Positions 51,947 through 60,582 of a DNA stretch of 64,000 nt are shown here, one piece after another. Source of the stretch: Flavobacteriales bacterium UBA7430 (GTDB lineage: Bacteria > Bacteroidota > Bacteroidia > Flavobacteriales > UBA7430); contig DLQO01000038.1 in assembly GCA_002478765.1 (NCBI GenBank), positions 16,414-80,413 on the forward strand, read 5' to 3'. The notes under the pieces are model-generated. The model was not told the DNA's origin. It searched no databases and saw only the letters and a list, made by a program, of their open reading frames with translations. Numbering within the stretch: the first letter of the stretch is position 1; each line of letters begins with the position of its first letter. A program made the translations under genes and the position numbers.

Positions 51947-54481
51947 ATGAGAAAATGGATGTATTCCTTGAGTTTTATTTCTGTACTTATTGGTGTTTCC
52001 CCAGATGCAAATGCTCAGTTGTTTGGTAAGAAAAAAGCCAAGACGACGACTGCAGTAAAAAAAGAAGCCAAAGACAAATACGCGCAGAAGATTGAAAATG
52101 CAGAAAAGCTAGAAGGGCTTTTTACAATGTATCGAGGCTCAAAGAAAGGAAAGTTGTATCTCGAGGTTACTCAAGATCAATTGAATAAGGAATACATACA
52201 TTTCAGTTACATCGAGAACGGTGTTGCAGATGCAGGGTTTTTCAGAGGAAATTTTAGAGGGTCGAAAGTATTTAAAATTCAAAAGTATTACGATCGTATT
52301 GAATTTGTACAACAGAATACCCGATATTATTTTGACGAACAAAGTGCTTTATCAAAGTCTTCCGATGCAAACATAAACAATCCCATTTTATTGAGTGAAA
52401 CTATTGTAGCAGTAAGTAAGGACAGTACCAAGTTCTTATTGGATGCAGATAAGATTTTTTTAAACGAAAAGTTGCAACAACTAAAAAGAGCCGCTGTTCC
52501 CGGTTTTAGAGGATTCCAAATTGGAAAGCTTAGCAAAACAAAGACCAAGTACCATAAATTAAAAAATTACCCACAAAACACAGATGTTGTCGTACAATAT
52601 GCCTACGATAACGTGTTACCAAAATCTTCTGGAAGCTCAGCAGTATCCGATTCTCGTTATGTAAATGTGATTGTACAACACTCGTTAATTGAAATGCCGT
52701 CCAATGATTTTAAGCCTCGTTATGATGATCCTAGAGTCGGCTATTTTACCACGAAAGGGAACGACATGACGACTGCAGAGGCCTTAAATTATCGCGATGT
52801 GGTTCATCGATGGGATTTGGTTAAGAAAAATCCTGAATCACCGATTTCAGATCCCATTGAGCCCTTGGTGTTCTGGATAGAAAACACAACCCCGCTAAAG
52901 TTGAGACCTTGGATCAAAGAGGCCGTTGAATCCTGGAGTAAAGCCTTTGAAAGTGCAGGGTTTAAAGATGCTGTTCAGGTTAAAGTGCAGCCCGATTCCG
53001 CCCGCTGGGATGCCGGTGATCTTCGCTACAACGTTCTTCGTTGGGTGTCTTCGCCAAACCCAATGTTTGGTGGGTATGGCCCAAGCTTTGTCAACCCTCG
53101 CACAGGCCAAATTATGGGTGCTGACATTATGTTGGAATGGGTTTATATTACCAAAAGAATCAAACAAGGTGAGCTTTTTCAAGAAACAGGTTTTTCTTCT
53201 GAAGGGGTGCATGCTACAGAAAGTCATTATTGCTCTGCATCCTCTTTGATGCAATCCAACAACCTGTTTGCTCAGAATGCTATTGATGTTTTGGAACTTT
53301 CTTCGCAACGTAAAGAAGATCTACTTAGAGAATCCATAAAGCGTTTGGTTCTTCATGAGGTAGGGCATACTTTGGGTTTAAATCACAATTTTAAAGGTTC
53401 GAATTGGCTCACTTACGAAGAGGTTTTAGATAAAGAAACAACCTATGCAAAAGGACTTTGTTCTTCTGTCATGGAGTATCCCGCAATTAATTTTAGCCTG
53501 AATTCTGAAAACCAAGGTTTGTTTTACGACACCGTACCGGGTGTTTATGACCATTGGGCCATTCAGTTTGCTTATGCAGACTTGGATGAGGACGGTCTAA
53601 GCGCTCTATTGTTTGAGAGCACCAAACATGGGCATGATTTTGCCAATGATGCAGATGATATGCGTTCCACAGGAAAGGGCATGGATCCCGATGCTATGAT
53701 TTATGATTTGACCTCTGATCCTGTAGCATATGCGATTGATCGTATTCAATTGGTAAACAAAATTTTGCCCAATATTTTAAATAAATATAGAAAGGAGGGA
53801 CATTCTCATCAAGAGGTGTTGAATTCGTACCTGACGCTCACAGGGCAACATTACATTTCTTTAAAAATCATCAGTCGACAGATTGCGGGAGTTCGTGTAA
53901 GTAGATCAATGGTTGGACAAGAAAATGAGGCCAAGCCCTTTACACCTGTTTCCTATGCAGCACAGAAGAAAGCCATGAAAGCATTGGCAAAGTACGGATT
54001 TGCTCCGGGCGCTTTTGCTGAAGCCGCAGACTTATACCCTTACCTTCAACAACAACGAAGAGGCTTTAACACACCCTATGGTGGTGAAGATCCAAAAATT
54101 CACGAACGTGTTTTGAGTATACAAAAAGCTATTTTAGCTCAACTGTTAAACCGGAATGTGCTCAACCGAATGGTAAACACCTCTTTGTATGGAAATGAAT
54201 ATGAGTTGTCAGCTTATCTTAAAGATCTAAATGAGGCTATTTTTGAAGCGGACAAAAAGACGGTTGTAAACAGTTTCAGGCAAAACTTACAGTTGGTCTA
54301 TGTGAATCTATTGATTCGAATTGCTGAAAGTAAAAGTTTACATGGAATGATTCGTTCGCAACTTCACAGTCAGTTGAATCGGTTGTATGAGGAAGTCAGT
54401 ACAGATCGTGTTTTGGACGAAAGCACGGATGCTCACAGAGGCTACTTGGCTTATTTAATTCAAAGGTATTTTGATAAGTAA
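51947..54481 (+). CDS. Secreted zinc-dependent metalloprotease (DUF5117/M10-like)
   Basis: An 844-aa exported protease. I chose the ATG at 51947 because a signal peptide (MRKWMYSLSFISVLIG ... NAQ) begins there; the in-frame TTG at 51923 lies inside the promoter box. The extended zinc motif HEVGHTLGLNHNF is near residue 470, followed by a Met-turn-like region (SVMEYPAINFSL). The N-terminal half resembles the DUF5117/DUF5118 family of Bacteroidota. No T9SS C-terminal sorting domain is evident. Targets are unknown. Confidence 0.88.
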   Translation: MRKWMYSLSFISVLIGVSPDANAQLFGKKKAKTTTAVKKEAKDKYAQKIENAEKLEGLFTMYRGSKKGKLYLEVTQDQLNKEYIHFSYIENGVADAGFFRGNFRGSKVFKIQKYYDRIEFVQQNTRYYFDEQSALSKSSDANINNPILLSETIVAVSKDSTKFLLDADKIFLNEKLQQLKRAAVPGFRGFQIGKLSKTKTKYHKLKNYPQNTDVVVQYAYDNVLPKSSGSSAVSDSRYVNVIVQHSLIEMPSNDFKPRYDDPRVGYFTTKGNDMTTAEALNYRDVVHRWDLVKKNPESPISDPIEPLVFWIENTTPLKLRPWIKEAVESWSKAFESAGFKDAVQVKVQPDSARWDAGDLRYNVLRWVSSPNPMFGGYGPSFVNPRTGQIMGADIMLEWVYITKRIKQGELFQETGFSSEGVHATESHYCSASSLMQSNNLFAQNAIDVLELSSQRKEDLLRESIKRLVLHEVGHTLGLNHNFKGSNWLTYEEVLDKETTYAKGLCSSVMEYPAINFSLNSENQGLFYDTVPGVYDHWAIQFAYADLDEDGLSALLFESTKHGHDFANDADDMRSTGKGMDPDAMIYDLTSDPVAYAIDRIQLVNKILPNILNKYRKEGHSHQEVLNSYLTLTGQHYISLKIISRQIAGVRVSRSMVGQENEAKPFTPVSYAAQKKAMKALAKYGFAPGAFAEAADLYPYLQQQRRGFNTPYGGEDPKIHERVLSIQKAILAQLLNRNVLNRMVNTSLYGNEYELSAYLKDLNEAIFEADKKTVVNSFRQNLQLVYVNLLIRIAESKSLHGMIRSQLHSQLNRLYEEVSTDRVLDESTDAHRGYLAYLIQRYFDK

Positions 54482-54508
54482 AAAAACCCTCACACTTTGT
54501 GAGGGTTT
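54481..54508 (-). terminator. Terminator of the beta-oxidation operon
   Basis: An 11-bp perfect stem (54484-54494 with 54498-54508) with a 3-nt loop overlaps the last base of the metalloprotease gene. On the minus strand a run of seven T follows, so it ends the fadN-fadA-fadE operon. On the plus strand only three T follow. Confidence 0.85.
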
Positions 54509-54527
54509 CCGCATCCGTAAACAAACT

Positions 54528-56324
54528 TTACAGTTGGGGGGGGTCAAAGCAATACTGTTTTTCTTCTATCAGTTTTTTAGCAATACATCTTCTGTGTTCT
54601 TTCAAGTTGGTTGCTTTTGTTTTTGTAAATCGCTTGAGCCCCATCAGTAGCATTCTTTGCTCATCTCCTTCGGAGATGGCATATAAGGCTTCTTTCCCGT
54701 TTTTTTGAACTTCTTCCACGGCATGGTGTAGGTAGTTGATGCACATGGATATTTTTTCCTCATTTTTTGTTTCGCCCTCTTTCTGGACCAGTTTTTCAGT
54801 TTTCAACAGCGCAGATTCAAGCATGTAAATTTCAATGATCATGTTTGCCACATTCATCATCACTTCTTGTTCTTCAGCGAGTCTATTTTCTAGTTTTTTC
54901 GTGGCGGTTCCTGCCACCATAAGAACAGTCTTTTTTAGGTTGTTTAACACTTTTTTCTCTTCGTTAAAAAAGCCATCAGCTGCATCGCTAAAAGATGGAA
55001 TACTCATCAGCTCTTTAGCGACGGATTTGGCAGGACCCAAAAGGTCTATCTCACCCGTCATGGCTTTTTTCATGATCATTTTAACCAACAAAAGTCGATT
55101 GATTTCATTGGTGCCCTCATAAATTCGAGAGATTCGTGCATCGCGGTAGCAAGCTTCTACTTCCGATTCTGCAGAAAAGCCCATACCTCCGTATATTTGT
55201 ACTGCTTCATCGGAGACGTACTGAACCATTTCTGAGCCAAATACTTTGAGTATGGCACATTCTATAGCATATTCTTCAACACCTTTTAGTTTGGAGTCTT
55301 GCGCCGATAGACCTTCTTTTTCCAATCGTTTTATGTGATCCTCAATGTTTTGACCTGCACGGTAATTACCGGCATCAGCAACAAATGTTTTGGTGGCCAT
55401 TTCAGCCAGTTTGAATTGAATGGCTCCAAAGGAAGCGATTGGTGTTTTAAATTGTTTGCGCTCGTTGGCATAATGGATGGCGTAATTAAGCACTTTTTTT
55501 GCTGCTCCTGTTACGGCAACACTCAGCTTAATCCGTCCTACATTCAAGGCATTCATCGCAATCTTAAAGCCTTCTCCACGTTTTCCTAGCATCGCCGACT
55601 TGGGAACTTTCACTTGATTGAAAAATACTTGACGCGTGGATGATGAACGAATTCCCAGCTTGGCTTCTTCGGGATTGAGGGTTAAACCCGCTACTTTGTC
55701 TTTTTCGAAGATAAACCCGGTGATATTTTTGTCATCTTCAATTCGAGCAAAAACAATGAATACTTGGGCAAAACCTGCATTAGAGATCCATATTTTTTGC
55801 CCTGAGATTTCGTAGTGCTCCTCATCCTCTGTAAGAATGGCTTTTGTTTTTCCAGCATTGGCATCGGAGCCTGCATCCGGTTCAGTTAAGTTGTAGCAAG
55901 CAATCCATTCTCCAGAAGCTAGTTTTGGGAGGTAGTGTTGTTTTTGTTTTTCGGTACCGTAAAGCAAAACAGGTAACGTTCCAATTCCTGTATGCGCACC
56001 AAAAGCTGTAGCCACAGATCCTGTTAGACTAGAAATCTCCTCGCAGATTAGCATTCCTGTATTGAAACCCATTCCCAGTCCGCTGTATTTTTCTGGAACA
56101 CTGATGCCCAAAAGACCCAGTTCTCCAGATTTTCGGATGATGTCTTCCACCAATGCGTAATCTTTTTCCTCAAAACGCATCAGGTGTGGACGAATTTCGC
56201 GTTCGGTAAAATCCTGAGTTGCTGCAAGCATCATTCGTTGATCTTCTCCAAACTCCTCTCGGATGAAAATATCCTCGGCTGGGGTATCTTTCACTAAAAA
56301 TTGTCCACCTTTTAAATAGCTCAT
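54528..56324 (-). CDS. fadE: Acyl-CoA dehydrogenase (FadE-type)
   Basis: A 598-aa FAD-dependent acyl-CoA dehydrogenase of the long subtype with a C-terminal extension of about 170 residues. Motifs: WIACYNLTEPDAGSDA near residue 137, KIWISNAGFAQVFIVFAR, NALNVGRIKLSVAVTGAAK, and the C-terminal catalytic YEGTNEINRLL. Third enzyme gene of the operon, 6 bp after the thiolase. Its 3' end carries a C8 homopolymer (plus strand 54536-54543), so the last codons are prone to slippage, but the active site is far upstream. Confidence 0.94.
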   Translation of the reverse strand: MSYLKGGQFLVKDTPAEDIFIREEFGEDQRMMLAATQDFTEREIRPHLMRFEEKDYALVEDIIRKSGELGLLGISVPEKYSGLGMGFNTGMLICEEISSLTGSVATAFGAHTGIGTLPVLLYGTEKQKQHYLPKLASGEWIACYNLTEPDAGSDANAGKTKAILTEDEEHYEISGQKIWISNAGFAQVFIVFARIEDDKNITGFIFEKDKVAGLTLNPEEAKLGIRSSSTRQVFFNQVKVPKSAMLGKRGEGFKIAMNALNVGRIKLSVAVTGAAKKVLNYAIHYANERKQFKTPIASFGAIQFKLAEMATKTFVADAGNYRAGQNIEDHIKRLEKEGLSAQDSKLKGVEEYAIECAILKVFGSEMVQYVSDEAVQIYGGMGFSAESEVEACYRDARISRIYEGTNEINRLLLVKMIMKKAMTGEIDLLGPAKSVAKELMSIPSFSDAADGFFNEEKKVLNNLKKTVLMVAGTATKKLENRLAEEQEVMMNVANMIIEIYMLESALLKTEKLVQKEGETKNEEKISMCINYLHHAVEEVQKNGKEALYAISEGDEQRMLLMGLKRFTKTKATNLKEHRRCIAKKLIEEKQYCFDPPQL

Positions 56325-56330
56325 TCTGTA

Positions 56331-57509
56331 TTATTTTAAAAGTTCATAGATCCCTGCGGCACCTTGTCCGGTTCCAACACACATGGTTACCATACCGTAG
56401 CGTTGTTTTCTTCTTCGCATTTCGTTGAATAGTTGTACGGAGAGTTTGGCTCCCGTACAACCCAAAGGGTGGCCCAGTGCAATGGCGCCTCCATTTACAT
56501 TCACAATGTTTGGATCAATATTAAGTTCTTTCAGAACCGCAAGAGATTGAGAAGCAAAAGCCTCGTTCAACTCTATTTGCTCAATGTCTTGTAATTTTAA
56601 ACCCGAAGCTTTTAGGGCTTTGGGTGCTGCATATACGGGACCCATACCCATAACTTTGGGTTCCAGACCGGCAACTTGATAGCTGAGCAATTGAGCCACA
56701 GGTTGGAGATTTAGCTCTTTCACCATTTCTTCAGACATGACCATAACAAAAGCCGCTCCATCTGAGGTTTGTGATGCATTTCCTGCCGTAACAGATCCCG
56801 AAGCTGCAAACACCGGACGTAACCGACTCAGCGCGGCTGTGCTTGTACCTCTTCGAGGGCCTTCATCGGTATCAACGATGTAAGATCGGACCTGTTTCTT
56901 TTCATGCGCATCCAAGAATATTTCTTCGACGTTTATGGGTGCGATTTCATCTTTAAATAATTCTGAATCGATGGCTTTCAAAGCCTTTTGATGTGAGTTG
57001 AAGGCAAATTCATCTTGCTCAGCTCTTGATATAGAAAAACGATTTGCAACTTCTTCTGCGGTGTTGCCCATGCCCCAGTACCAACTAGGGTTGTTTGCAG
57101 CCACCGAGGTATTCGGGACTACTTTCCATCCACCAAAGGGGATGGGCGACATGGTTTCTACGCCACCGGCGATGATGCAATGCGCCATCCCTGCATTAAT
57201 TTTCGCAGAAGCCAGCGCAATAGATTCTAGACCCGAAGAACAATATCTGTTGACCGTCATTCCCGGAACAAGTTCTGTATTCAACCCCATCAAAGACACC
57301 ATACGTCCAATATTCAAGCCTTGTTCCGCTTCGGGTGTTGCATTTCCAACAATGACATCGTCAATCCGATTTACGTCTAACTCAGGGATGGCATCCACGA
57401 GATGTTTAACTGTTGCAGCTGCTAAGTCATCTGGACGCATGAAACGGAACACCCCTCGAGGGGCTTTACCTACAGCTGTTCGATATCCTTTTACGATGTA
57501 TGCTTTCAT
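56331..57509 (-). CDS. fadA: Acetyl-CoA C-acyltransferase (thiolase)
   Basis: Cleaves 3-ketoacyl-CoA in the last beta-oxidation step. The 392-aa length is typical. The nucleophile Cys is in VNRYCSSGLESIAL near residue 90. The C-terminal motifs are GGAIALGHPLGCTGA and MCVGTGQGAAGIYELL, with both the His and Cys acid-base residues present. It starts 10 bp after fadN. Confidence 0.95.
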   Translation of the reverse strand: MKAYIVKGYRTAVGKAPRGVFRFMRPDDLAAATVKHLVDAIPELDVNRIDDVIVGNATPEAEQGLNIGRMVSLMGLNTELVPGMTVNRYCSSGLESIALASAKINAGMAHCIIAGGVETMSPIPFGGWKVVPNTSVAANNPSWYWGMGNTAEEVANRFSISRAEQDEFAFNSHQKALKAIDSELFKDEIAPINVEEIFLDAHEKKQVRSYIVDTDEGPRRGTSTAALSRLRPVFAASGSVTAGNASQTSDGAAFVMVMSEEMVKELNLQPVAQLLSYQVAGLEPKVMGMGPVYAAPKALKASGLKLQDIEQIELNEAFASQSLAVLKELNIDPNIVNVNGGAIALGHPLGCTGAKLSVQLFNEMRRRKQRYGMVTMCVGTGQGAAGIYELLK

Positions 57510-57519
57510 TTTGTCCGTC

Positions 57520-59931
57520 TTAATTTCGTAATGGTTTCCCTGTTTTGAGCATATGCTCTATGCGTTCTAAGGTCTTGCGCTCTCCTGTGAGAGACAAAAA
57601 AGCTTCCCGTTCAAGATCTAGGAGGTATTGCTCACTAACCAAAGTGGGCTTTGATAGATCACCTCCAGACATCACATATCCGAGCTTTTCTGACATCAAT
57701 TTTTCGTGTTCGGTAATGAATCCAGCGTGTAACATGGAGTCGGCTCCGACGAGAAAAGAACCTAAAATCTGTTTCCCTAAAACTTTCACATTTTTTTCTT
57801 TTGCGGGGGCTCTGTACCCTTTTTCTGCTAAAGCAATTGCTGCAGTTTTTGCATCGCTAATCAATCTTTTTTTGTTGATTGAAATGCCATCAACTCCTTT
57901 TCTCAAAAGTCCTAGTTCCATCGCTTCGTGGGCCGAAGTAGAAACTTTGGCCATGCCAATATTCAAGAAGAGTTCTCGAATTAAAGGATTTTCAATGTCT
58001 CCGGTGTTAAATCGCTCAGAAGCACGAAGGGCCATTTCTTTAGATCCTCCTCCTCCTGGGATCAGTCCAACACCCATTTCCACCAAACCCATGTAGGTTT
58101 CAGCGGCAGCTTGAGTAACATCGGCATGCAAAGATATTTCACATCCACCCCCCAATGTCATTGCATGTGGAGCAACCACAACAGGGATGTTTGAATACCG
58201 AATCTTTTGAGTGGCTTGTTGGAAGGCTCGTACGGCAAAATCCAGTTCTTCATAATCTTGTTCAATAGCCAGCATAAATATCATGGCCAGATTGGCACCC
58301 ACAGAAAAGTTTGCGCCTTGGTTGGCAATAATTAAACCGCGATGTTTGTCCTCGGCTGTTTCAATGGCCTGATGAATGGCTTGTAATGTGTCGCCACCTA
58401 CAGAATTCATCTTGGAATGAAATTCGAGATTGACAATGCCATCACCAAGATCAATAAGCGATGCAACATCTTTTTGCCAGATTAAGTTGTTTTTTTTCCG
58501 AACATATAAATCTATGAGGGTACCCTGGTTTGGCATTTTCAGGAATTCCCGGTTGGTTTGGTTGAAGTATTCTTGGGATGATTCCTCAATGCGGTAGAAA
58601 GAAGAATGGCCATTTTTCAGCATTTCACCAACCCAAGGGGCAATGTCCATTCCTGAGGAAACCGCTAGATCATAGGCAGTTTGAACTCCTACAGCATCCC
58701 AGGTTTCAAAAGGACCCAACTCCCAGCCGAAGCCCGATTTAATTGCTTGATCTATTCGATAGGTCTCGTCTGATATTTCAGGGATTCGATGCGATGCATA
58801 AGCAAACATGCTGGTGAACATTTCTCGATAGAAATCACCCACTTCGCATGGGCTGTGGAATAAAAATTTAATTCGTTTTCTAAGATTTTCAATCTCTTTA
58901 GCTTTCGCTAAAGCAGAGAATTTAATTCGATTTTGAGTTGTGTATTCAAACGTATTAAAGTCAACAGATAAAATAACTTTTTTACCCTGTTCATCCTTTG
59001 TTTTCTTGTAAAAGCCTTGTTTTGTTTTGTCTCCGAGCCATTTCTTTTCGTAAAGTTTTTGAACGTATTTTGGGAGTTTAAATTCTTCGCGTGCGAAATC
59101 TTCAGGGCAATTTTCATAGAGCCCATGGGCTACATGAGCCAGGGTGTCCAGGCCTACCACATCACAGGTGCGGAAAGTCGCCGATTTGGGGCGACCGATA
59201 ATGGGACCGGTAAGTTTGTCTATAGCTTCTACGGTTAGCCCCTTTTTCTCTACCAAATGAAACAGAGACAGGATTCCAGCGACTCCAACGCGATTGGCTA
59301 TAAAAGCTGGGGTGTCCTTACAGAGTACGGTAGTTTTACCCAGGTGTTTGTCGCCAAATTCTAGAAGGAATTCAACAATATTTTCATCGGTATGTTTGGT
59401 AGGAATGATTTCCAATAGCTCCAAGTAACGAGGAGGATTGAAGAAATGCGTTCCCAGGAAATGCTTTTTGAAGTCCTCACTGCGGTCCTCGAGCATCATT
59501 TGTATCGGTATGCCTGAAGTATTGCTGGACACGATGCTTCCTTTTTTCCTGTATTTTTCTACCTCATCGTAAACTTTTTTTTTGACATCCAGACGTTCTA
59601 CCACGACCTCGATGATCCAATCCGCATTCGATATTTTCCCCATATCGTCGGTGAGATTTCCAGTTTCAATTCTACGGGAAAAATCTTTTAGGTAAAGTGG
59701 AGCCGGTTTAGATTTGAGGGTAGACTTCAGCGCTTCATTCACGATTCGGTCTTTAATTTTGGGGTCGTTCAAAGATAAACCGGCCTTTTTTTCCACTTCA
59801 CTTAATTCACTGGGGGCGATGTCTAATAAGATTACATCTAGACCAATGTTTGCCATGTGGCATGCTATTCGAGATCCCATGATTCCCGAGCCAATAATAG
59901 CTACTTTTTTCAGGCTGTTGTTATATTTCAT
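57520..59931 (-). CDS. fadN: Bifunctional 3-hydroxyacyl-CoA dehydrogenase/enoyl-CoA hydratase (FadN-type)
   Basis: An 803-aa enzyme performing two middle steps of beta-oxidation. The NAD-dependent dehydrogenase comes first: VAIIGSGIMGSRIACHMANIG at residues 10-30, with HFFNPPRYLELLEIIP near 170. The enoyl-CoA hydratase follows at the C-terminal end (about 490-680; FSVGANLAMIF, MTLGGGCEISLHAD, GVGLIPGGGGSKEMAL). This order is the reverse of E. coli FadB but matches Bacillus FadN. It overlaps the MarR gene by 11 bp. Confidence 0.93.
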   Translation of the reverse strand: MKYNNSLKKVAIIGSGIMGSRIACHMANIGLDVILLDIAPSELSEVEKKAGLSLNDPKIKDRIVNEALKSTLKSKPAPLYLKDFSRRIETGNLTDDMGKISNADWIIEVVVERLDVKKKVYDEVEKYRKKGSIVSSNTSGIPIQMMLEDRSEDFKKHFLGTHFFNPPRYLELLEIIPTKHTDENIVEFLLEFGDKHLGKTTVLCKDTPAFIANRVGVAGILSLFHLVEKKGLTVEAIDKLTGPIIGRPKSATFRTCDVVGLDTLAHVAHGLYENCPEDFAREEFKLPKYVQKLYEKKWLGDKTKQGFYKKTKDEQGKKVILSVDFNTFEYTTQNRIKFSALAKAKEIENLRKRIKFLFHSPCEVGDFYREMFTSMFAYASHRIPEISDETYRIDQAIKSGFGWELGPFETWDAVGVQTAYDLAVSSGMDIAPWVGEMLKNGHSSFYRIEESSQEYFNQTNREFLKMPNQGTLIDLYVRKKNNLIWQKDVASLIDLGDGIVNLEFHSKMNSVGGDTLQAIHQAIETAEDKHRGLIIANQGANFSVGANLAMIFMLAIEQDYEELDFAVRAFQQATQKIRYSNIPVVVAPHAMTLGGGCEISLHADVTQAAAETYMGLVEMGVGLIPGGGGSKEMALRASERFNTGDIENPLIRELFLNIGMAKVSTSAHEAMELGLLRKGVDGISINKKRLISDAKTAAIALAEKGYRAPAKEKNVKVLGKQILGSFLVGADSMLHAGFITEHEKLMSEKLGYVMSGGDLSKPTLVSEQYLLDLEREAFLSLTGERKTLERIEHMLKTGKPLRN

Positions 59932-60358
59932 TTTTCAGTTCTTCAACAGATACGTCTATCGAATCCATCACCTTGTAAAAGGTGTCTAAATCCTCATGTG
60001 TTATTTTTTCGAAGACACGTTCGTTAAAAATTTTCACATTTTCCGAAGCGATTTTCCGATAGCCCAATCCCTTTTTGGTCAAAAAGATGTGTACTTTTCT
60101 TTTGTCTGCTGGGTCTATTTTTTTTCGGATGTAACCTTGGTCATGCATCCCTTTTAAGGTTCGGGTTAAACTTCTCGACTCCATACCCATTTTAGGACCC
60201 AGTTGTGTCGATAGTATTCCATCTTTTTCAATATTTAGCAGGGCAAATCCTGTAGAGGCTGTCGCATCGTGATCTTTGGCTTGCTCATTGTAAAATCTTG
60301 AGATGCCGTGCCAAGAAGATCGGATTCTGAAATCGATGATGTGTTTCTTTTCATTCAT
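59921..60358 (-). CDS. MarR-family regulator of the beta-oxidation operon
   Basis: A 145-aa winged-helix regulator: LSTQLGPKMGMESRSLTRTLKGMHDQGYI is the recognition region and the wing is PADKRKVHIFLTKKG. As first gene of the operon with fadN, fadA and fadE it probably responds to acyl-CoA or fatty acids and controls its own operon through the dyad at 60387-60442. The C-terminal helices provide a dimer interface. It is coupled to fadN by an 11-bp overlap. Confidence 0.9.
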   Translation of the reverse strand: MNEKKHIIDFRIRSSWHGISRFYNEQAKDHDATASTGFALLNIEKDGILSTQLGPKMGMESRSLTRTLKGMHDQGYIRKKIDPADKRKVHIFLTKKGLGYRKIASENVKIFNERVFEKITHEDLDTFYKVMDSIDVSVEELKNEI

Positions 60359-60375
60359 TTTAATTGTGCTTTACT

Positions 60376-60442
60376 CAAAGCTAAGAAAAAAAAGTATGCA
60401 AGCATAATTAATTACCAATTATTTGGCATGCATACTTTTTTT
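60376..60442 (-). promoter_or_regulatory. MarR-operon promoter with large dyad
   Basis: Minus-strand TAGCTTTG (60383-60376) is a -7 box 17 nt before the MarR ATG. Just upstream lies a perfect 14-bp inverted repeat with a 28-bp centre (60387-60400 and 60429-60442; core GTATGCA/TGCATAC flanked by A and T runs). It covers the expected -33 region, a good operator candidate. Confidence 0.5.
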
Positions 60443-60504
60443 ATATTAAAATAAATCTTCGTGAAGTCTTTATAATATTGGCTTGCAGGTTTTTTTAAAA
60501 TGAT

Positions 60505-60538
60505 AAAAAAAAGCTCTAACTAGATTTGTTAGAGCTTT
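60505..60538 (-). terminator. Terminator of the acyl-CoA synthetase gene
   Basis: An 11-bp stem (60510-60520 with 60528-60538), 7-nt loop, followed by T residues on the minus strand. It separates the synthetase from the MarR operon. Confidence 0.88.
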
Positions 60539-60582
60539 AATACACCAGATTTTAGTGTTTAATAAACGTTTCGAGTACTGGT

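Noticed and set aside
54536-54543. A run of eight G (C on the coding strand) at the end of fadE, as a phase-variation tract
   Set aside because: Slippage would change only about the last five residues, far from the active site, and no switchable start or promoter is involved.
56998-57531. 177-codon plus-strand frame opposite the thiolase gene
   Set aside because: Antisense shadow; the thiolase catalytic motifs in the opposite frame are intact.
57545-58096. 183-codon plus-strand frame opposite the end of fadN
   Set aside because: Antisense shadow of a conserved enzyme; composition is Ser-rich and no promoter or family match is seen.
60387-60442. The MarR upstream inverted repeat as a rho-independent terminator
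   Set aside because: The loop would be 28 nt, and a much better terminator for the upstream gene is already present at 60505-60538; an operator is more likely.
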